Shown here: positions 35,001 to 50,000 of the stretch, piece after piece | How the letters are laid out: each line of letters begins with the position of its first letter | Numbering within the stretch: position 1 is the first letter of the stretch | Origin: Mytilus californianus | Lineage: Eukaryota > Mollusca > Bivalvia > Mytilida > Mytilidae | Assembly (NCBI RefSeq): GCF_021869535.1 | Contig: NW_026262734.1 | Coordinates: 115,273,588-115,337,587 of the forward strand | Direction of reading: 5' to 3' | DNA: 64,000 bases | The notes under the pieces: model-generated | Told to the model about the DNA's origin: nothing | Databases searched by the model: none | The model's input: the letters and a program-made list of their open reading frames with translations, nothing else | Translations under genes and position numbers: made by a program

Positions 35001-38000
35001 TGTTTATGATCATAAGATAGTATCCAGAAGTAAAGTTTGGAAAAAAAGTCCTGGTTACCTGTGTTTTACGTACATGTATAAATGGACTTTTTTTCTCTCA
35101 GTTAACATTACATTCATTCTGTGGTTAAAGTTTTTGAAAGTTAAATAACTAAAATATCCCGGATTTCTACCAAACTTGGATAGAAGCTTGTTTATGACCA
35201 CAAGATAGTATCCAGAAGTAAATTTTGTAGAATAAATCGTATTTTATTTATAAATGGAGTTTTTCTGCCAGCTAACATTATTTTCACTCTGTGGTTAAAA
35301 GTTTTAATTTTTTTTAAAACTTTTTTTAAACTATCCTGGATTTGTACCAGTGGCACGCGCTGATTACAAAGTCATTTAACTTCAAAATAAGAAAATCTAT
35401 TCACACCAAACTTTATATTTATGAGTTATATACTCATATCCTCTTTTATCCATGTTCTTTGTGGTCTTAAAACATCATTTTAGTGTCCTTAGTACAAACA
35501 CGTTGGTCTTAGTGCACTAAGAAGTCCTTTGCGGTATTTCTGCACACCGTTTTGATATTTAATTAATAACTGGATTCCCTCCTCATAGCTATTTACGGGC
35601 TAGTTTCTGAGTGCTTAATGCATGTATGTGATCTTATTCACCATTCAAAATGATTGTGCACGAGTCATATGTAAACAGCCTTGCAAAGCATGACTTAACA
35701 GCGCGCATTATGTTTCCATTTAATTTCTCCTTTTTCTATAATAAGTTCAAATGTTGCTTTATTAAATGCACCTAGGTACGTATTTGTAAACTTATGTTAT
35801 TACTTTATTTCGTGTATCTTTTTTGTCTTCTTTTTTGGCTCAATTACTTATTTTTTTTCAAATTGACTTATTCGTAAATCGAAAAACGCAGAAACCTAAA
35901 TAGAATCATATGACATTGAATGATTTCTCCAACTCAAAACTAGTTATAGATGCCTCTTAAATTTTATTTTTCTCGTTGGGTTGCTTGTCCATTAATTGAC
36001 GTTCACGCCGTATTCTTTTTTTCGGTATTTGTAAAAAGCCGCTCATCGATCAATTTCACAAGAAATCTGATACTCGAAAGTCATGTACATTGAAGTTTAA
36101 CTTGCTAATAATTTTTCGTATACGCACAAAGATAAAATAAATGAAACACTTTTAAGCTGTTTAAATCATGCAGTGAATTTTGAAAATATGGTTTTGAAAA
36201 ACCAGTTATTTCTGTTTAATACTTTTCTGTCCCTTTTCTTAATAATTAGGACACGTGCCACTGGTTAATATAGAACTAGTCAACCATGAATAATCCCAAA
36301 CAACAAATTTTTTGACTGGTTTGTCATACTAGTACTTGCTTATCAATTTCGTATTGTTTTCGGCTGAGACTACTATAACAGTTATAGTAGTCTCAGTTTT
36401 CGGCAATATTGTAACAATATCCTTTAGAATTTTAAATTGCTTCAGTCATTTAATATATAATTTATTTTTGTTGTTGTTCACGATTAATATTTTTATTTTG
36501 ATTGATAATATGATTGCATCATTTTTTAAGCATTATAGAAGTCACAGTAAACATTAAACTTATGCATGGCGGAAAAGAAATATACGAAAACGATAGGTGC
36601 AATGTTCATGCAGCCTTGCAAATAATATTTAAACAAAAAAACATTTAATTTATAAAACTTAAGACTTTAATTTAAGTATTTTTGATGGGATGTTGAAGTT
36701 TCCAGAACATAGAAAATACACAAAAAAAATCTATTAGTACACTAGTCTATCAAAATGTGCTTGCTGTCCATTTTACAATATATTATTTAAGAATTTAGTG
36801 TTTTCTTATTTATTCTGACATCTGTGTCCCTGGATCTGAACAAGAAATTGCGAGGACGTTATGCTTATTTGTTTACCTTTAAAATAATTTTTCAACAGAA
36901 TGTTATCTATATAAAATTTTAATTTTTTTGTTTTTCGTTGCGAAAACAAAATGGCCCTAAAGCTAAATGTCATCGTCAGATGTATAATGGAAGGTGATAA
37001 ACACTTAAGAATATATACCACCTGCTGGTTCTTTTTACCTGGACACAGATCTTATTACGTAACAAGTACGAAGGTAAAATTATCAATTTGGTATATTCAG
37101 TCGAATATATACGGTATCTCTGGACTGGGGTTTTTAATATATTTTGATCTGACAATGTGTGTAAATTTATTTGTGCTTCAAATCACTGATTTCAAATTAT
37201 AGACCAATCTCATTATTATCAACAGTGGGAAAAGTATTTGAAAAAATTGTATTTAAAATGTATTTAATCACTTAATTAGTTATATTTCAAATATACAAGA
37301 AAGCGTTTTTGTTTCAAGTTTATATTCGCCTTTTTAGAATACTAATGCAGGAGTTCCACAAGGCTCTGTATTAGGTTCCCTACTATTCCTTATTTATGTA
37401 TATGAGATAGCTGGTAATTTGATAAGTCTAACTCGATTGTGTGCTGATGAAACATCCCTTTCTAATTTAAGTATTATAGTCCTTACACAATAGAGGATGT
37501 CTTTACTAGCGATTTAGAACAAATTTCAGAATGGTTTAAAGATTGGCTTATTGATTTCAATCCTAACAAGACAATTACTATGCTATTCTCCTGTAATTCT
37601 TCCCCAGATGATATTAAAATAGAACTTCAAAATCAAGTAGTAGAATTGTCTCCTGTCATAATCACTTAGGGATAACTTTTGATTCCAATGGTAAATTCTA
37701 TACACATATAGAAAACGTTTTAAATTGTGCAAGCACAAGATTAAATTTCTAAAAAGAATTGAAATATGTATTGACTAGAAATTATCTTACTCGTATAAAC
37801 TTAACACTTATAAGACCAATTATGGAAATGCACGTGAGTTATGGGATGGTTGTACTCAACAAGATTCCGACAATCTAGAACATGACGTTTAGTTGGAAGC
37901 AGGAAGATTAGTAGCTGGGTTGCCCGTGTTTGCTAGTCCGGAAGTTATATATTTTCCGTGGTACAGGCCCACATTTGCTAGTGGACAGAAGAAAATCCAG

Positions 38001-41000
38001 AAAGCTCAATATGTTCTATTCTTCACATAAAGTGGGACTGCCTCTACGATTTAATGCCACCTTTTTTTCAGTTATGAATAGATATAACCAGAAAATTCTT
38101 TTTTTTTCCATCTACTACTATCGAATGAAATAGTCTAAACCCCGACATATGTACGTCCAGAAATATGATTATATCTATCTGACTTGATACAGACACAATT
38201 GCACGCCAATCTTTATTATTAAGGACAGTTGATTGGATAGAAGTGATGGATTGCCACGCCTATATTAAAACTGAGGTCCTATGAACTGACTTCAGATAGC
38301 TCCCAGTATTCGAATTTGATAAATAAAAAATATTGATGTCTCGTATTGTTTCAATATTAAAAGTGTTGTTTAACGTAGTTGAATTTTAGATTAAATTTGG
38401 GAAGTCGTGTACATCCCCATCAGGGGTGGATCCAGAACCTTGATGTCTGGGGGGTGGGGGGTGGGGGGGACCATGAGATCAAATTAAATATTTATTTAGA
38501 GGTGTATATATGCGAGTGTGGGTGGTAATGGTGGGGGGGGGGGGGGGAGTCAGATCATCGTTTATATAGTTCTATATCTTTTATTTTTTTACCATTTCAC
38601 TGTTTTCTTTATTCTTCTGCCAATTAATCTGTATAATAATTGTCCTTAGCATGCATGTAATATTTGCCACTGGACGTTAAGCAACAAACAATCACCTCTT
38701 TATTCTGTTATCTATATTTATTTATATCTAGATCTCGTTGATTAAAAAAACATAGATTTGATGAGGAAGAAAAGTTTCAATTATAAGAAGGAAAAATGCA
38801 GTATTCTTGTAACAATCACTGATTTACAAAAGATTCTTTAGTATGCCTCTTTTATATAAAGTCCATTGATTTATATAAAGAATAGTTCCGTATTTTTTTA
38901 AGACAAGATAATTTTTCAAATTAATAAAGTTATACGATAAATAACATTTTTTTAATTATGATATTGAACGGCTATTGACAAGGAGCAATGTTAGGAAGAG
39001 GTTTTAGTCTCGGCTAAGACAAAATATGTTGATATAATATAAAATTCCCAGGTTATAGAAATGTAAACGTCGAAAAATTGGAACTCAATTTTTTATTAAA
39101 AGTGTTTTTTTAACCAATCTTTTAACTTTATCAAATTGATACGGGATCAATTCGGAACAGTCACTTATAAAGACACTTTACAGTTAAATGTGTGACCCTA
39201 TCTGGTATGTTTGGTAACAAATGTATAGTTTTTTTTTCTTTTTAAATTTTATTTACGTTATCTTATTATATATAAATATATATATATATTTTGGCTTCCT
39301 CCCGAATTGATAATAGGTATGTCAGAATTATTGATAGATGTCGTGTCAGAGCGACACATTCAGTTAGTTATCCCAAGGACGTATACTATATTAGATACAC
39401 GTCCTTGTGTACTCCAGTGACATCCTGTCGACTAAAAATTCGTATTACACAATTATATAATACAGGTTCATGCATGGCTTCTGTATTGAGATACCCGGCG
39501 TGCACAGGTAACATTTATTGAACCACATATATTTGTGTTCGACGTTGTTTATCTTGTGCGTGTTTGAAATTATAATTCCACCTGTTACTGAATGATGTTC
39601 TGATAATAATATTATCCACTACTTTTGTTGATAATAAGTTTTAAAATTTTATAAACATGACCTTATTTTTTGTGAAATAAATACTGTTTTGTCATGATTC
39701 TGGACCCTTCTTTTAAAAAATACAAGCTTTTGACAAATGGCAAACATGCAGATGTAAAGTAATGCAGCACTTATAGTCAGTATCAATATTTATTTATTGA
39801 AGATAAGAGAGCTCCTTCTATGTCCAATGTCCCTATCTTTATAAGTACAGTGGAAATAGTCATTGTAAAGGAGCGGAGATAGAGTGGCATCGTGAAAAAA
39901 GATAACCGAATAGAGAACAATATACTATATGGAGAATTATCGACGAAAAGGGTAATAGTAATTGTAAAGGAAAAGAGATATAGAGAGGCATAGTAAAAAA
40001 AAATGTTTGCTAGACAAAGTTACTGCTCGTTTGACATTTTTAGTTATACAAAATCACACTTCGTGTTCCAAATTGGTATTCACGTGCGATAACTTGATGC
40101 ATAGCATGGTTAAAAATAAATAAGTATCCCATTCGTTATATCGTAGTGTCACTGTGTTTCTTTTTTCAATTTATTTAGTTTGTTAATGATTATGTAAATA
40201 AGAATAAATCTGCATAAAAACTTCATACCCGTTTAGTTATTGCCTGTAGGCGTTTGATTATTGTTACATTTAATATATATATAGAACCTTTCATACATCT
40301 TAAAGTAAAAGATGTGTCAGTCTGATTCAAACGACCTGAGAAGCCTGTAATACTAGTACGACTCGAGTATAGCATGTAAAAATTCCTACTCAATATGGTT
40401 GTATTGGAAATCTTTTCATACAGATAGATAACTCATGATCCGACATTCATGTAATATTTGCCACATGACACTCATATTTCTTTCTACCATCATCATCTTA
40501 TTCATTAAATATTGCTGTAAACATCGATGGTTCACACCCAAACAAAATTGGAGTAATATACCTTTAGAGCTTCTCCGTGGTATACACTTGTGAAATATAT
40601 AGACGAAATTCGTTATTAAAGTGAATCTACATCTCACAAACACAATTTTTGAATTACGATTTTGAACCATTACGAAATGGCAAGATATAACCATGCAGGC
40701 ATTTAGTTTTCGTCAGACACAAGATAAATAATCACTCTCATAAACGTATATATATGCATGCAGTTTCAAATATCAAGAACAAGCGGTCGATGTCTATAGA
40801 TCATTGTTAAGTCGGTTTACTAGCTGTTCAGAGTCAGACATGTCACTTGTACATTCTTGGCCTTCATATACCCCACCCGACGATGGGAACCCTTTTCTGG
40901 TAGTGTTGACAACATAAGCTTGTATGGTGATTCTGTTTATCTGTACCATTGGTTGGGTTCTACTGCCCCAAAAACAAACTAACGAAACGCTACAAGTCTG

Positions 41001-44000
41001 CTTTGTCTGTTAGAAAGAACCTTTGGCGCTCATCCTCAATGGCGCTAATACGTCAGGAAACTTACAAGTCTACTAGTAAAGATTGTTTCAAGAACAACGA
41101 GGTTGGGACGAACTGTTCTAAAATCGTCAATATCAGTTATACATTACTACGATATGCCTTTTATTACAACTACTGTATAACTAATTTGGATTAATGACGG
41201 CTATCCTGTTCAGCATTGCACAAAATTATCATAGAATATAAAAAAAACTTGTTAAAAAAAATCCTCAAGCAAAATAATGTATTAGCTTAGATTTATAATG
41301 TACGTATATACATTAATGAAATAAACGATATTTTTTACAAATAATTCGTTTAAGTGATTGGCAGCTTAATATGATTATGAAAGAATGAAATGTTAAAAAG
41401 AAAATTTAAAAAATCACGCATGTTGTACTGTTGTATTTTTTTTTTCAATTAAAAACTTAAAAATAAAAATAGTTTTACGATTGTTAGCATTTTAACATCG
41501 CCAGATTTAAATACAAGTTAAAGAATTCCGGTAAAGTAAATTACACAGATGTGCAATTATTATTAATTGGGAAATGAAACATTTAATTTTTAAGATTAAA
41601 AGTACTATTCTTTTAACTTCACATTTTAATTTTATGCAAATTGCATAGAACGTAATCGAAAATTGTTCCACTGTAATATTGTATACAATTCCGGAATTGA
41701 CAAAGATTGAATGTTTATTTTCAATTAATTTAAACAATTTAATTATTGTTTCTCTATTGTCATCGGATATTTTATCTTGGTGTATTAAACACGCTATACT
41801 CTTTCTGTTAATCCATTCAAAATGACAACATACACGCTTGTGTACGCTTGAATTTACACCTGTGTACGCCTGAGGATAAATTGCTGCAAGGTAAAGTTCA
41901 AACGAATTCTCCTCAAATCGAGAAATAAACAATGACTTTACAAAATAATATACACGTTCTGTTCACATATAGTTTGCATTGAAATGGTTATCAAAGTTAT
42001 GACGGTAAATAAAAACGTAAAATATTTCAGTTCAATATCAGTAAAAATGTTCAATAGATATTTTATGAAACAATCTCAACAACAATTTATGAAATTTAGA
42101 TTTTTTGTCAAAAGAGAAGCACAATTACCCCAAAGCGAATTGCGAGAAGTGGTTTCGTATTCGTTATAGAAAAAAAATACTAGTAGTTTATGTAAAGTAA
42201 CGACTCTCGTACGGTGTCGCGTTAATATCTTTTTAATACATTGGTGCAATTGGATTGTTACGATTGTTAGCATTTTAACATCGCCAGATCTAAATAAAAG
42301 TTAAAGAATTCCGGTAAAGTAAATTAAACAGATGTGCAATTATTATTAATTGGGGAAATGAAACATTTAATTTTTAAGATTAAAAGTACTATTCTTTTAA
42401 CTTCATATTTTAATTTTATGCAAATTGCATAGAACGTAATCGAAAATTGTTCCACTGTAATATTGTATACTATTCCGGAATTGACAAAGATTGAATGTTT
42501 ATTTTCAATTAATTTAAACAATTTAATTATTGTTTCTCTATTGTCATCGGATATTTTATCTTGGTGTATTAAACACGCTATACTCTTTCTGTTAATCCAT
42601 TCAAAATGACAACATACACGCCTGTGTACGCTTGAATTCACACCTGTGTACGCCTGAGGATAAATTGCTGCAAGGTAAAGTTCGAACGAATTCTCCTCAA
42701 ATCGAGAAATAAACAATGACTTTACAAAATAATATACACGTTCTGTTCACATATATTTTGCATTGAAATGGTTATCAAAGTCATGACGGTAAATTAAAAC
42801 TTAAATATTTCAGTTCAATATCAGTAAAAATGTTCAATAGATATTTTATGAAACAATCTCAACAACAATTTATGAAATTTAGATTTTTTGTCAAAAGAGA
42901 AGCACAATTACCCCAAAGCGAATTGCGAGAAGTGGTTTCGTATTCGTTATAGAAAAAAAAAAATACTAGTAGTTTATGTAAAGTAACGACTCTCGTACGA
43001 TGTCGCGTTAATATCTTTTTAATAAATTGGTGCAATTGGATGCAACAAATAATGACCATAAAATGTCAGGTTTGCGAGATCAGACAGTAACCTAACCAGT
43101 AAACAATTGAAAATCTAGGGATCAATATTTAACATTCGTCAGCAATGAGCAATTTTCATAAATAAAACATGATTTAGTCGAATACTTTGCGAGTAAAGAA
43201 AAAGAGACTACCATAGATTTGTTATTAACCCCAAATGCTTGATGGGTACAAATCAGTATTCAGGAGTTACCTTTTTTGCATTAAACCACATTACAACAGA
43301 AATTGGAAAATAGGGCGTGGAAGTATTTCTAAGACATTGTTGTTTTCTGTTCTATGTAGCTTTCTTATTGGCAAACATGGTGATATATTTTATAGATGAA
43401 AACAATCGATCTGTTTAAAATAAGAAATGAAAATAACTGTTTGGTGTTGTTTTTTTTTTGTTGGCAAATAAGAAAAATGACCGTTTGATTTAAAATTGTT
43501 TAAAATTATTTTGAAATAGATTTATGAAAATAATTTACATGTGAAAAGGCTAGACTTTATGGCGTAGGTATGTGATTGAGTGGTTTTGTTTACAATTATT
43601 TCCCATTATTTCGGCAGCGAAAATCTGCAATAATTATTTGTTCATCATGTTGTGTGATTTACACATTATAACAAAACTATGACGGATGAATTTAGAGTTA
43701 GCTGTTTAATGTCCAGTGGCAACTATTATATGTATTATTAGGAGGACATTTAAAATGTTATAAATATGAACAAGGACATCCTTTGTTATGCAAACATGTG
43801 TATCACGGCACAAGCGATGACCTATAGACCGTGTGTATCATATGTATATTTAGGGTGGGGTTGCTCCGAATAAAGGAGGTATAGATACAGGAAAATAAAG
43901 AAAAAAAATATAAAATTAGAATAGAGTATAACGGGAAAAATAAAGACAGAGGAAAATGGTATAAAAAAAATTAAAGAATAGAGGGTCTAGTTTTTTTGCC

Positions 44001-47000
44001 GGACAATTGTTGATGATAGTTTAAAGTCAAGTGCATTTATAGTTAAAATAATACACAATCGTATGTACATTGGTAGGGATTTATGTTTAGGGTTGATGAG
44101 GCACATAACGAGTAATTGTTTTTATTTGAAATTTCTCGAATGTTTGTTTTTTCGACTGATTTGATAGATGAATAAAAACAAACTATAATTTAAAAAAAAT
44201 GGTTTAATTACGATATATGGATACAACTGCTATTCAGTCGATTTTAAAATACATGCGATAAAAGAGAATACATAAAAATATTTAACAAACCTTTTGGACA
44301 AAAGGTCAACCTTAAGACCCCGAATATACTTTTGTAAGAACATTAGATTAATTCCGAATTCCATCTTAAATCAATTGTTCATTTAGGAAAAAAAATAAAT
44401 GTTAATACCCTAAACTATTTTCAAAAATTGTTGACTGAATACCCTGCAGACTGCAGTTTACTCGCACATTCACCAAGTACGCATTTCTACGGCTAACTAA
44501 ATTCATAATCGTATCTTTTAATTTGTTTAAATTTATTTCAGTGTTTATTTTTCAAACTTTTTATGTAAATAATTTTGGATCAACATCGAGTCAGATCAAA
44601 TTATAATTTATCAAATTATTAATTAAAAACTGAAACATGCATCCAATCTAAATTTTACGCCTATTATCACCTATATAAAAAGATATAACAGAACACCATT
44701 CATGTTTTATATTTAAAAAAAAACATATACGCTTAACAAAACTATGCACGCCAAGAAACGATGTACGCTAAACGATACGATATACGCTAAACGAAACGAT
44801 GTACGCTAATACGCTAAACGATACGGTATACGCTTAATGAAACGATGTACGCAAAACCATACGATGTACGATAAAAGGGCGCTTATGTTATTGTTTATGG
44901 TATGGTTTATGGCATATGGTTTCGTTCGTACATCATTCGTTCAGCGTCCGTACAACGTTCGGTCAGCGTTTCGTTTGCATTCGTACACCGTTCGGGAAGC
45001 GTACGTACATCGTTCGGGCATCGTCCGTACATGATTCGGGCATCGTTCGTATTGTTAACTTTTACGTTACACGGACTGTAACATGTACACAAATGCATGG
45101 ATATTATTAATAGTAGCTAAAATTGTTAATATGAGAATGTTACATTGCAATTCGATTCAAAAATCTAATTTTGAGAGCTTTTACATATTTTGTATAAGTA
45201 CATAAGCAATCTCCTTATGATATAGGTTGGGCAGACAACTTATATTCATACGTATCTTCTAAATATGTGGTGATGTATTAATTGCTTACTTTCGCAATGT
45301 GTCTTGTTAATTTTTGTTCTTTGGAAAAATAATATGATTAAATATCATTCATGCGTTAATTGTTTTTATTTGCCTTCGCATATCAGCTGAATATTTGTGA
45401 AGCATATTTACGAAATGATGTTTTTTTTCCATTTACAATACCAGGTTTTTCAAGCAGAAATTTAATTATGTACTGATACATATGTATTGTGGTGTTGCTG
45501 GATTTTCAGGAATTACAATTTGTCGATAAGCACATGACAGTGTAAACATAGATGTGGTAAGGGGAAGCAAGGAATTAATGTCTAATCAAATACACAACTT
45601 GTTTTAAACGGACTTTCTTGGATTAATACCCAAACCACGATAATGTTTGAGATACTCTAGAATTACATGTGTTATACGTTCGATTCATCTTTTGGTAGTC
45701 TCAAATTTAAACGATTTATTTACACATTCAGTTTTTTTTTTTGGAAAACCTATGATCCAAAGAGTGGCTGTTTCAATGAAGAAACCAGTTTTAGTGTCTT
45801 CATAAAAAAATTGATAGCATCAGTTTCAGTTTGCGCTTTTTGTACCCATTTATATTGGTGATTCAACTTATCTTATTCAAAAGCAAACGTTTAACTGAAC
45901 ACCACATGGTCATAACATATTTCCTAAATATGTAGGATAAACATACACAAATGTATTTATTTGCAATGTGAAAATAATATATAATCAATTATTTACAGAT
46001 GGAAGAATCTTTGCTGTACGAACATTTTGCTTAAAGTCCTTCATCAAGTTAAATCGATAACAATCTTCATTAGTAAACCAAGTTTAACTTATACGGCTAG
46101 TTTAAAAGTCCGAATAGTTAATTATCATATCTTGTTCAGTCTTTCAGTCAATTTTCAGACTTTCCACTGCAATCAGTTCCATACAGTTCAGTAAATGTTC
46201 CTGGAGTCAGTATTTCGACAACATTCTTTAGTTACAGATTATCGTTGGTTATCTCAACGATATTGATTCTCTTGCTTGAGCGGCGAAAGTGAGAAAAGCA
46301 ATCGAGTTGAGATGACCAATGATAATCTGTTGATCGCTATTTTGCCTATGACGACGTTGATGTTTAAATTGACAACGGCACATGCGCCCTAAGTTTCTAG
46401 CGATTATTTTGCATACCACTCTACTGTGCTGAGAAAGGAAATTAACGGTCACTAAGATCAAAGGAAAATTTCGTAAAATAACGATAATAGTAGTTATCTT
46501 AGTGAACGAATCAAAACAATACTGAATTGTTTGAAATGTTACTGAACAGTACTGGATTTACTGCAAGCAAAGTGTCTGCGTATAACTAAATTTACAACAT
46601 GTAAATGTATGAATAATAACTTAACTGTTTTTATAATTTTTTACGTTAAGATCGGTAAAGATCATATTTCATGTACAAGACGCACTCGTGTACATGAACA
46701 AACAATTGGAAGCAGTCCTCTTACTTAGCTTAGTTCAAATAGTAGCTTTTACATACATGCGACATACAATCAAAAACAGTTCAGAAGGTTTACTTACCAA
46801 AGTCTACAGATGCTCCTTTCATTACCTATAAGAAACATTGTCCATGTTGTTAGTGTATCAAATAACATTTTAAACACAATAACAAGTCGATAAATATGAG
46901 GTAAAAGTAATGTACTGACGTTCAAATTTTATAAATCTGTTAAAAATACAAATCAAGATAAAAAACACATAAACCAAGAGAATCAGATAAACTGCAAACG

Positions 47001-50000
47001 TACTGAAAACATGTTCGTCTGTCATCTAATAAAAAAAAAGAGTTTGGACACCAGATCTGTATTGAAAATTAGATTGTCAAGAAGTGTATGAAATCTCTTT
47101 CAAAACGATACAAATCAATGCTATTAGTATAAGTGTTACTATGAAAGTCTCTATATAAGTCAGATATGGATACTCAAAAATGCAAAGGTCAGTAAGAATA
47201 CATACAATTTAAATACCATGTATCTTGCAATAGAATTAACATGTATGGGTTTTTTACCCTTTACACCACTGTGCCCAATTCAGAGCTTACATACATTATA
47301 AAGGAATTTGTCCATTTTTAAGGCAACAGTAAATTACCACGATTTCTCAAAATGAGCGAGACTGGGGCACTCGTTCATAAATCTTTACTCAGTACTCGGA
47401 ATACAAAGATTGTGCTCGAAACACTAAATCCAGTATTTTGATTGGTTGATTTCTGAGTCTGAGTATGGTGATCGTGCTCGAAAGATAAATGACCGCAGAG
47501 CCGGACGCGTCGACAGGGTAAGCGTCTCGAGCTATGCACCCATAACATAATATGCAAATAAAGAATTATTAAAAATGTCACAATCGGTAAATTACAAATC
47601 ACTCAACTATATTGGTATCTAAAGATCTATAACCCCGAAAATATGTTGCGAGTGAGTTGAGACGCCAACAAATCATCGCGGTTGGCCGTATAACTTGCGT
47701 AGTGTCGATTGTGGTCATTCTTTCCCGTACTAGTAACTCTGAGGGAGCAGTTTTTGTGTAAGAATCACACTCCTGTAAATGCGTCCGTATTTTGCGAAAA
47801 AATGAAAAGGAAACTTTATAAATGTCATGCGTGCGAGGCACTTTTCTGAATTGATATTAATCAGAAAGTCAAATGCTTAAAAAAACAAAGATGTATAAGA
47901 ACCGAACAGTTGAAGAACGAGTAGACAAAATATACCTAAAATAATAGTAAAATCCCTTTAATGACATCTTTGCCGGAGGGAGTGAGGACAGCTGACACGA
48001 CAGCCAACAAAAACATTCAATAACGTAACGTATTAACTGAGATATATGAACGATAGAACAAAGGTGATGTAACCGTTGACAAATTTGCAGTTGACACCTG
48101 AAAAGTTGAAATCCTTACATTTTTCAAAATTCTGTGTCAGTATCTTGAAAAATATCAAATATAAAGCAGACACTCTTCCTACTGTTGTATACCTGATTTC
48201 AAATTCACTGGGTTATATGAAATGTAAACACTCCTTCAAATGTGAGTCATTGAGTGACAGAAAATCATCAATCAATCAAAATGTGAAATTAAAGAACTTT
48301 GTAAAAAAATAATATTGTCGTTAACAAAATTTCTGGTTGAACTCGGCTTCGTATGAATACAAAAACTAGTCGGTCAGTATTATAATACAATAAATACCCA
48401 TTGGATTACCGACTGTCTGCTGAAATATAATTCTATCAATCACTACAAATATGTTGTCAATCAAAATGTCTAGCATTGTTCTTCACAGAGTAGGATTTGT
48501 CATGACCTTAAACAAGGAATTTGTTTCTACATTTCCATTGTTTATAGAAAAAGCTCTGTTTAATGAGATATTGGGGTCGATCTTTCAAATAAGCATGGGA
48601 ATAATATTGTAAAGCTTGTAATAATGAACGTTGATGGTAATACTGCAGAATTGTAATGATTGTGATTCAAAAATGTAAACTAGATCTTTATAACTTTTAA
48701 GAATGCACTTACTGAACAACACAAAATCATCATAGTCCTGAAAAAATAATAAAGGCAAATGGTAAGATACAAAACTGTTACCTTGCAAAGGGTATGAGGA
48801 GTTTGTATGTGTCCTCCCTCTACAGCTTCCTTAATTTTTCTGAATGTCAGAGTTGATTTCTCGTGACATCGACGCAGTACTTTGCATTTCAGTACTTCTG
48901 GTTCACTTTCAAATTGATAGAGATCGCTCCAGTTAACGTATGGAAGTCCAAGATAGGTAACCAATTCCCGAATCTCATCTAAATTGTACAATGAGGAAAG
49001 CCGACACAAATGAAGGGCTGTCGGAATTTCGCTTAAGAACGCTTCATGTTTAACTGTAAAAATATAGCATAATAGTAACATGAATAAGGCGCAATTATAG
49101 TGTTCTATGATTGTGTCGGAGTTTTTAAATTCTAACTCGTCAGAACATGTTCTTAAGAAAGGGTAAAAAGCCTACCTTTGATGTTTAAAAGGTTAAGACA
49201 GTACATACAGTATTTAGTATTCCACCTTTTTGCATTAATTGAGTTACTTATATGGCAGAATACAGAGAACACTTATATCTATAATTAAGATATAACACAT
49301 AAAACTGATAAGTTGCGTGCTTTATTTCAATGCCGCCTAAAAACAAGAGACACAAATCACCGATATAAGAGTACTTGAATTTACTGAAATCTAGCTTAAC
49401 GCAAATTACAACTTACAAAATCATGTTTTCCAGGACTAAAGTTCACTACCGTATGCACAAGTGTACTAAGTTTCATTTTGCTGTGAACACAATTAAAATG
49501 GTAAACTACTTTACTAATAGTTTGTCAATACAAGGGAACTATAAATGCATGCAAATGAAATGTTTGGCTTGTTATAACACTAGGTTTCACAGAACAATTT
49601 TTCTCTTCGGAAAATGCCTGTACCAAATCAGGAATAAAGCAGTTGTTTTACATTCGTTTCTTTGATTGATAACTTTCTATTTTGTCATTTTTTATGGACT
49701 TAGGCCTTAGAGTTCGATATTTTCGTTTTACTTTTGTACCTAACAAGTGTAACCTTTAGTTAAAGGACTGTTTTCTTTGCAATTGATACAGTCCTTGGAT
49801 GGTGTAAACTTCCCACTCACACCATACACCATTACACCATTCACCATACACCATTACACCATACACCTTGTGCCATTACACCATACACGTTACACCTTTG
49901 CACCATACACCTTACACATTACACCATACACCATTCCCCATTCTATCTACACGATCCGAAATAATCCATAAAGCAATTAAATTTCAAAGAAAGCGTGCGA

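Larger units (their letters stand above)
32092..46797 (-). other. Last intron of the Roco gene (~14.7 kb), filled with repeats
   Basis: Bounded by the donor at 46796-46797 and the acceptor at 32092-32093. It holds a LINE remnant, a 783-bp tandem duplication, a ~185-bp repeat, several palindromes and hairpins, a foldback array, G-runs, and the simple repeats (CT)n at 33231-33255 and (AT)n at 39267-39289. No other exon was convincing. Confidence 0.7.

Noticed and set aside
40949..41194. Possible exon (81-residue plus-strand ORF)
   Set aside because: Somewhat gene-like composition, but no splice partner or recognisable domain.
47599..47841. 80-residue minus-strand ORF in a CpG-richer segment
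   Set aside because: Lies in the intron between the first death-domain exon and the 28-nt exon, with no fitting acceptor and donor in frame.
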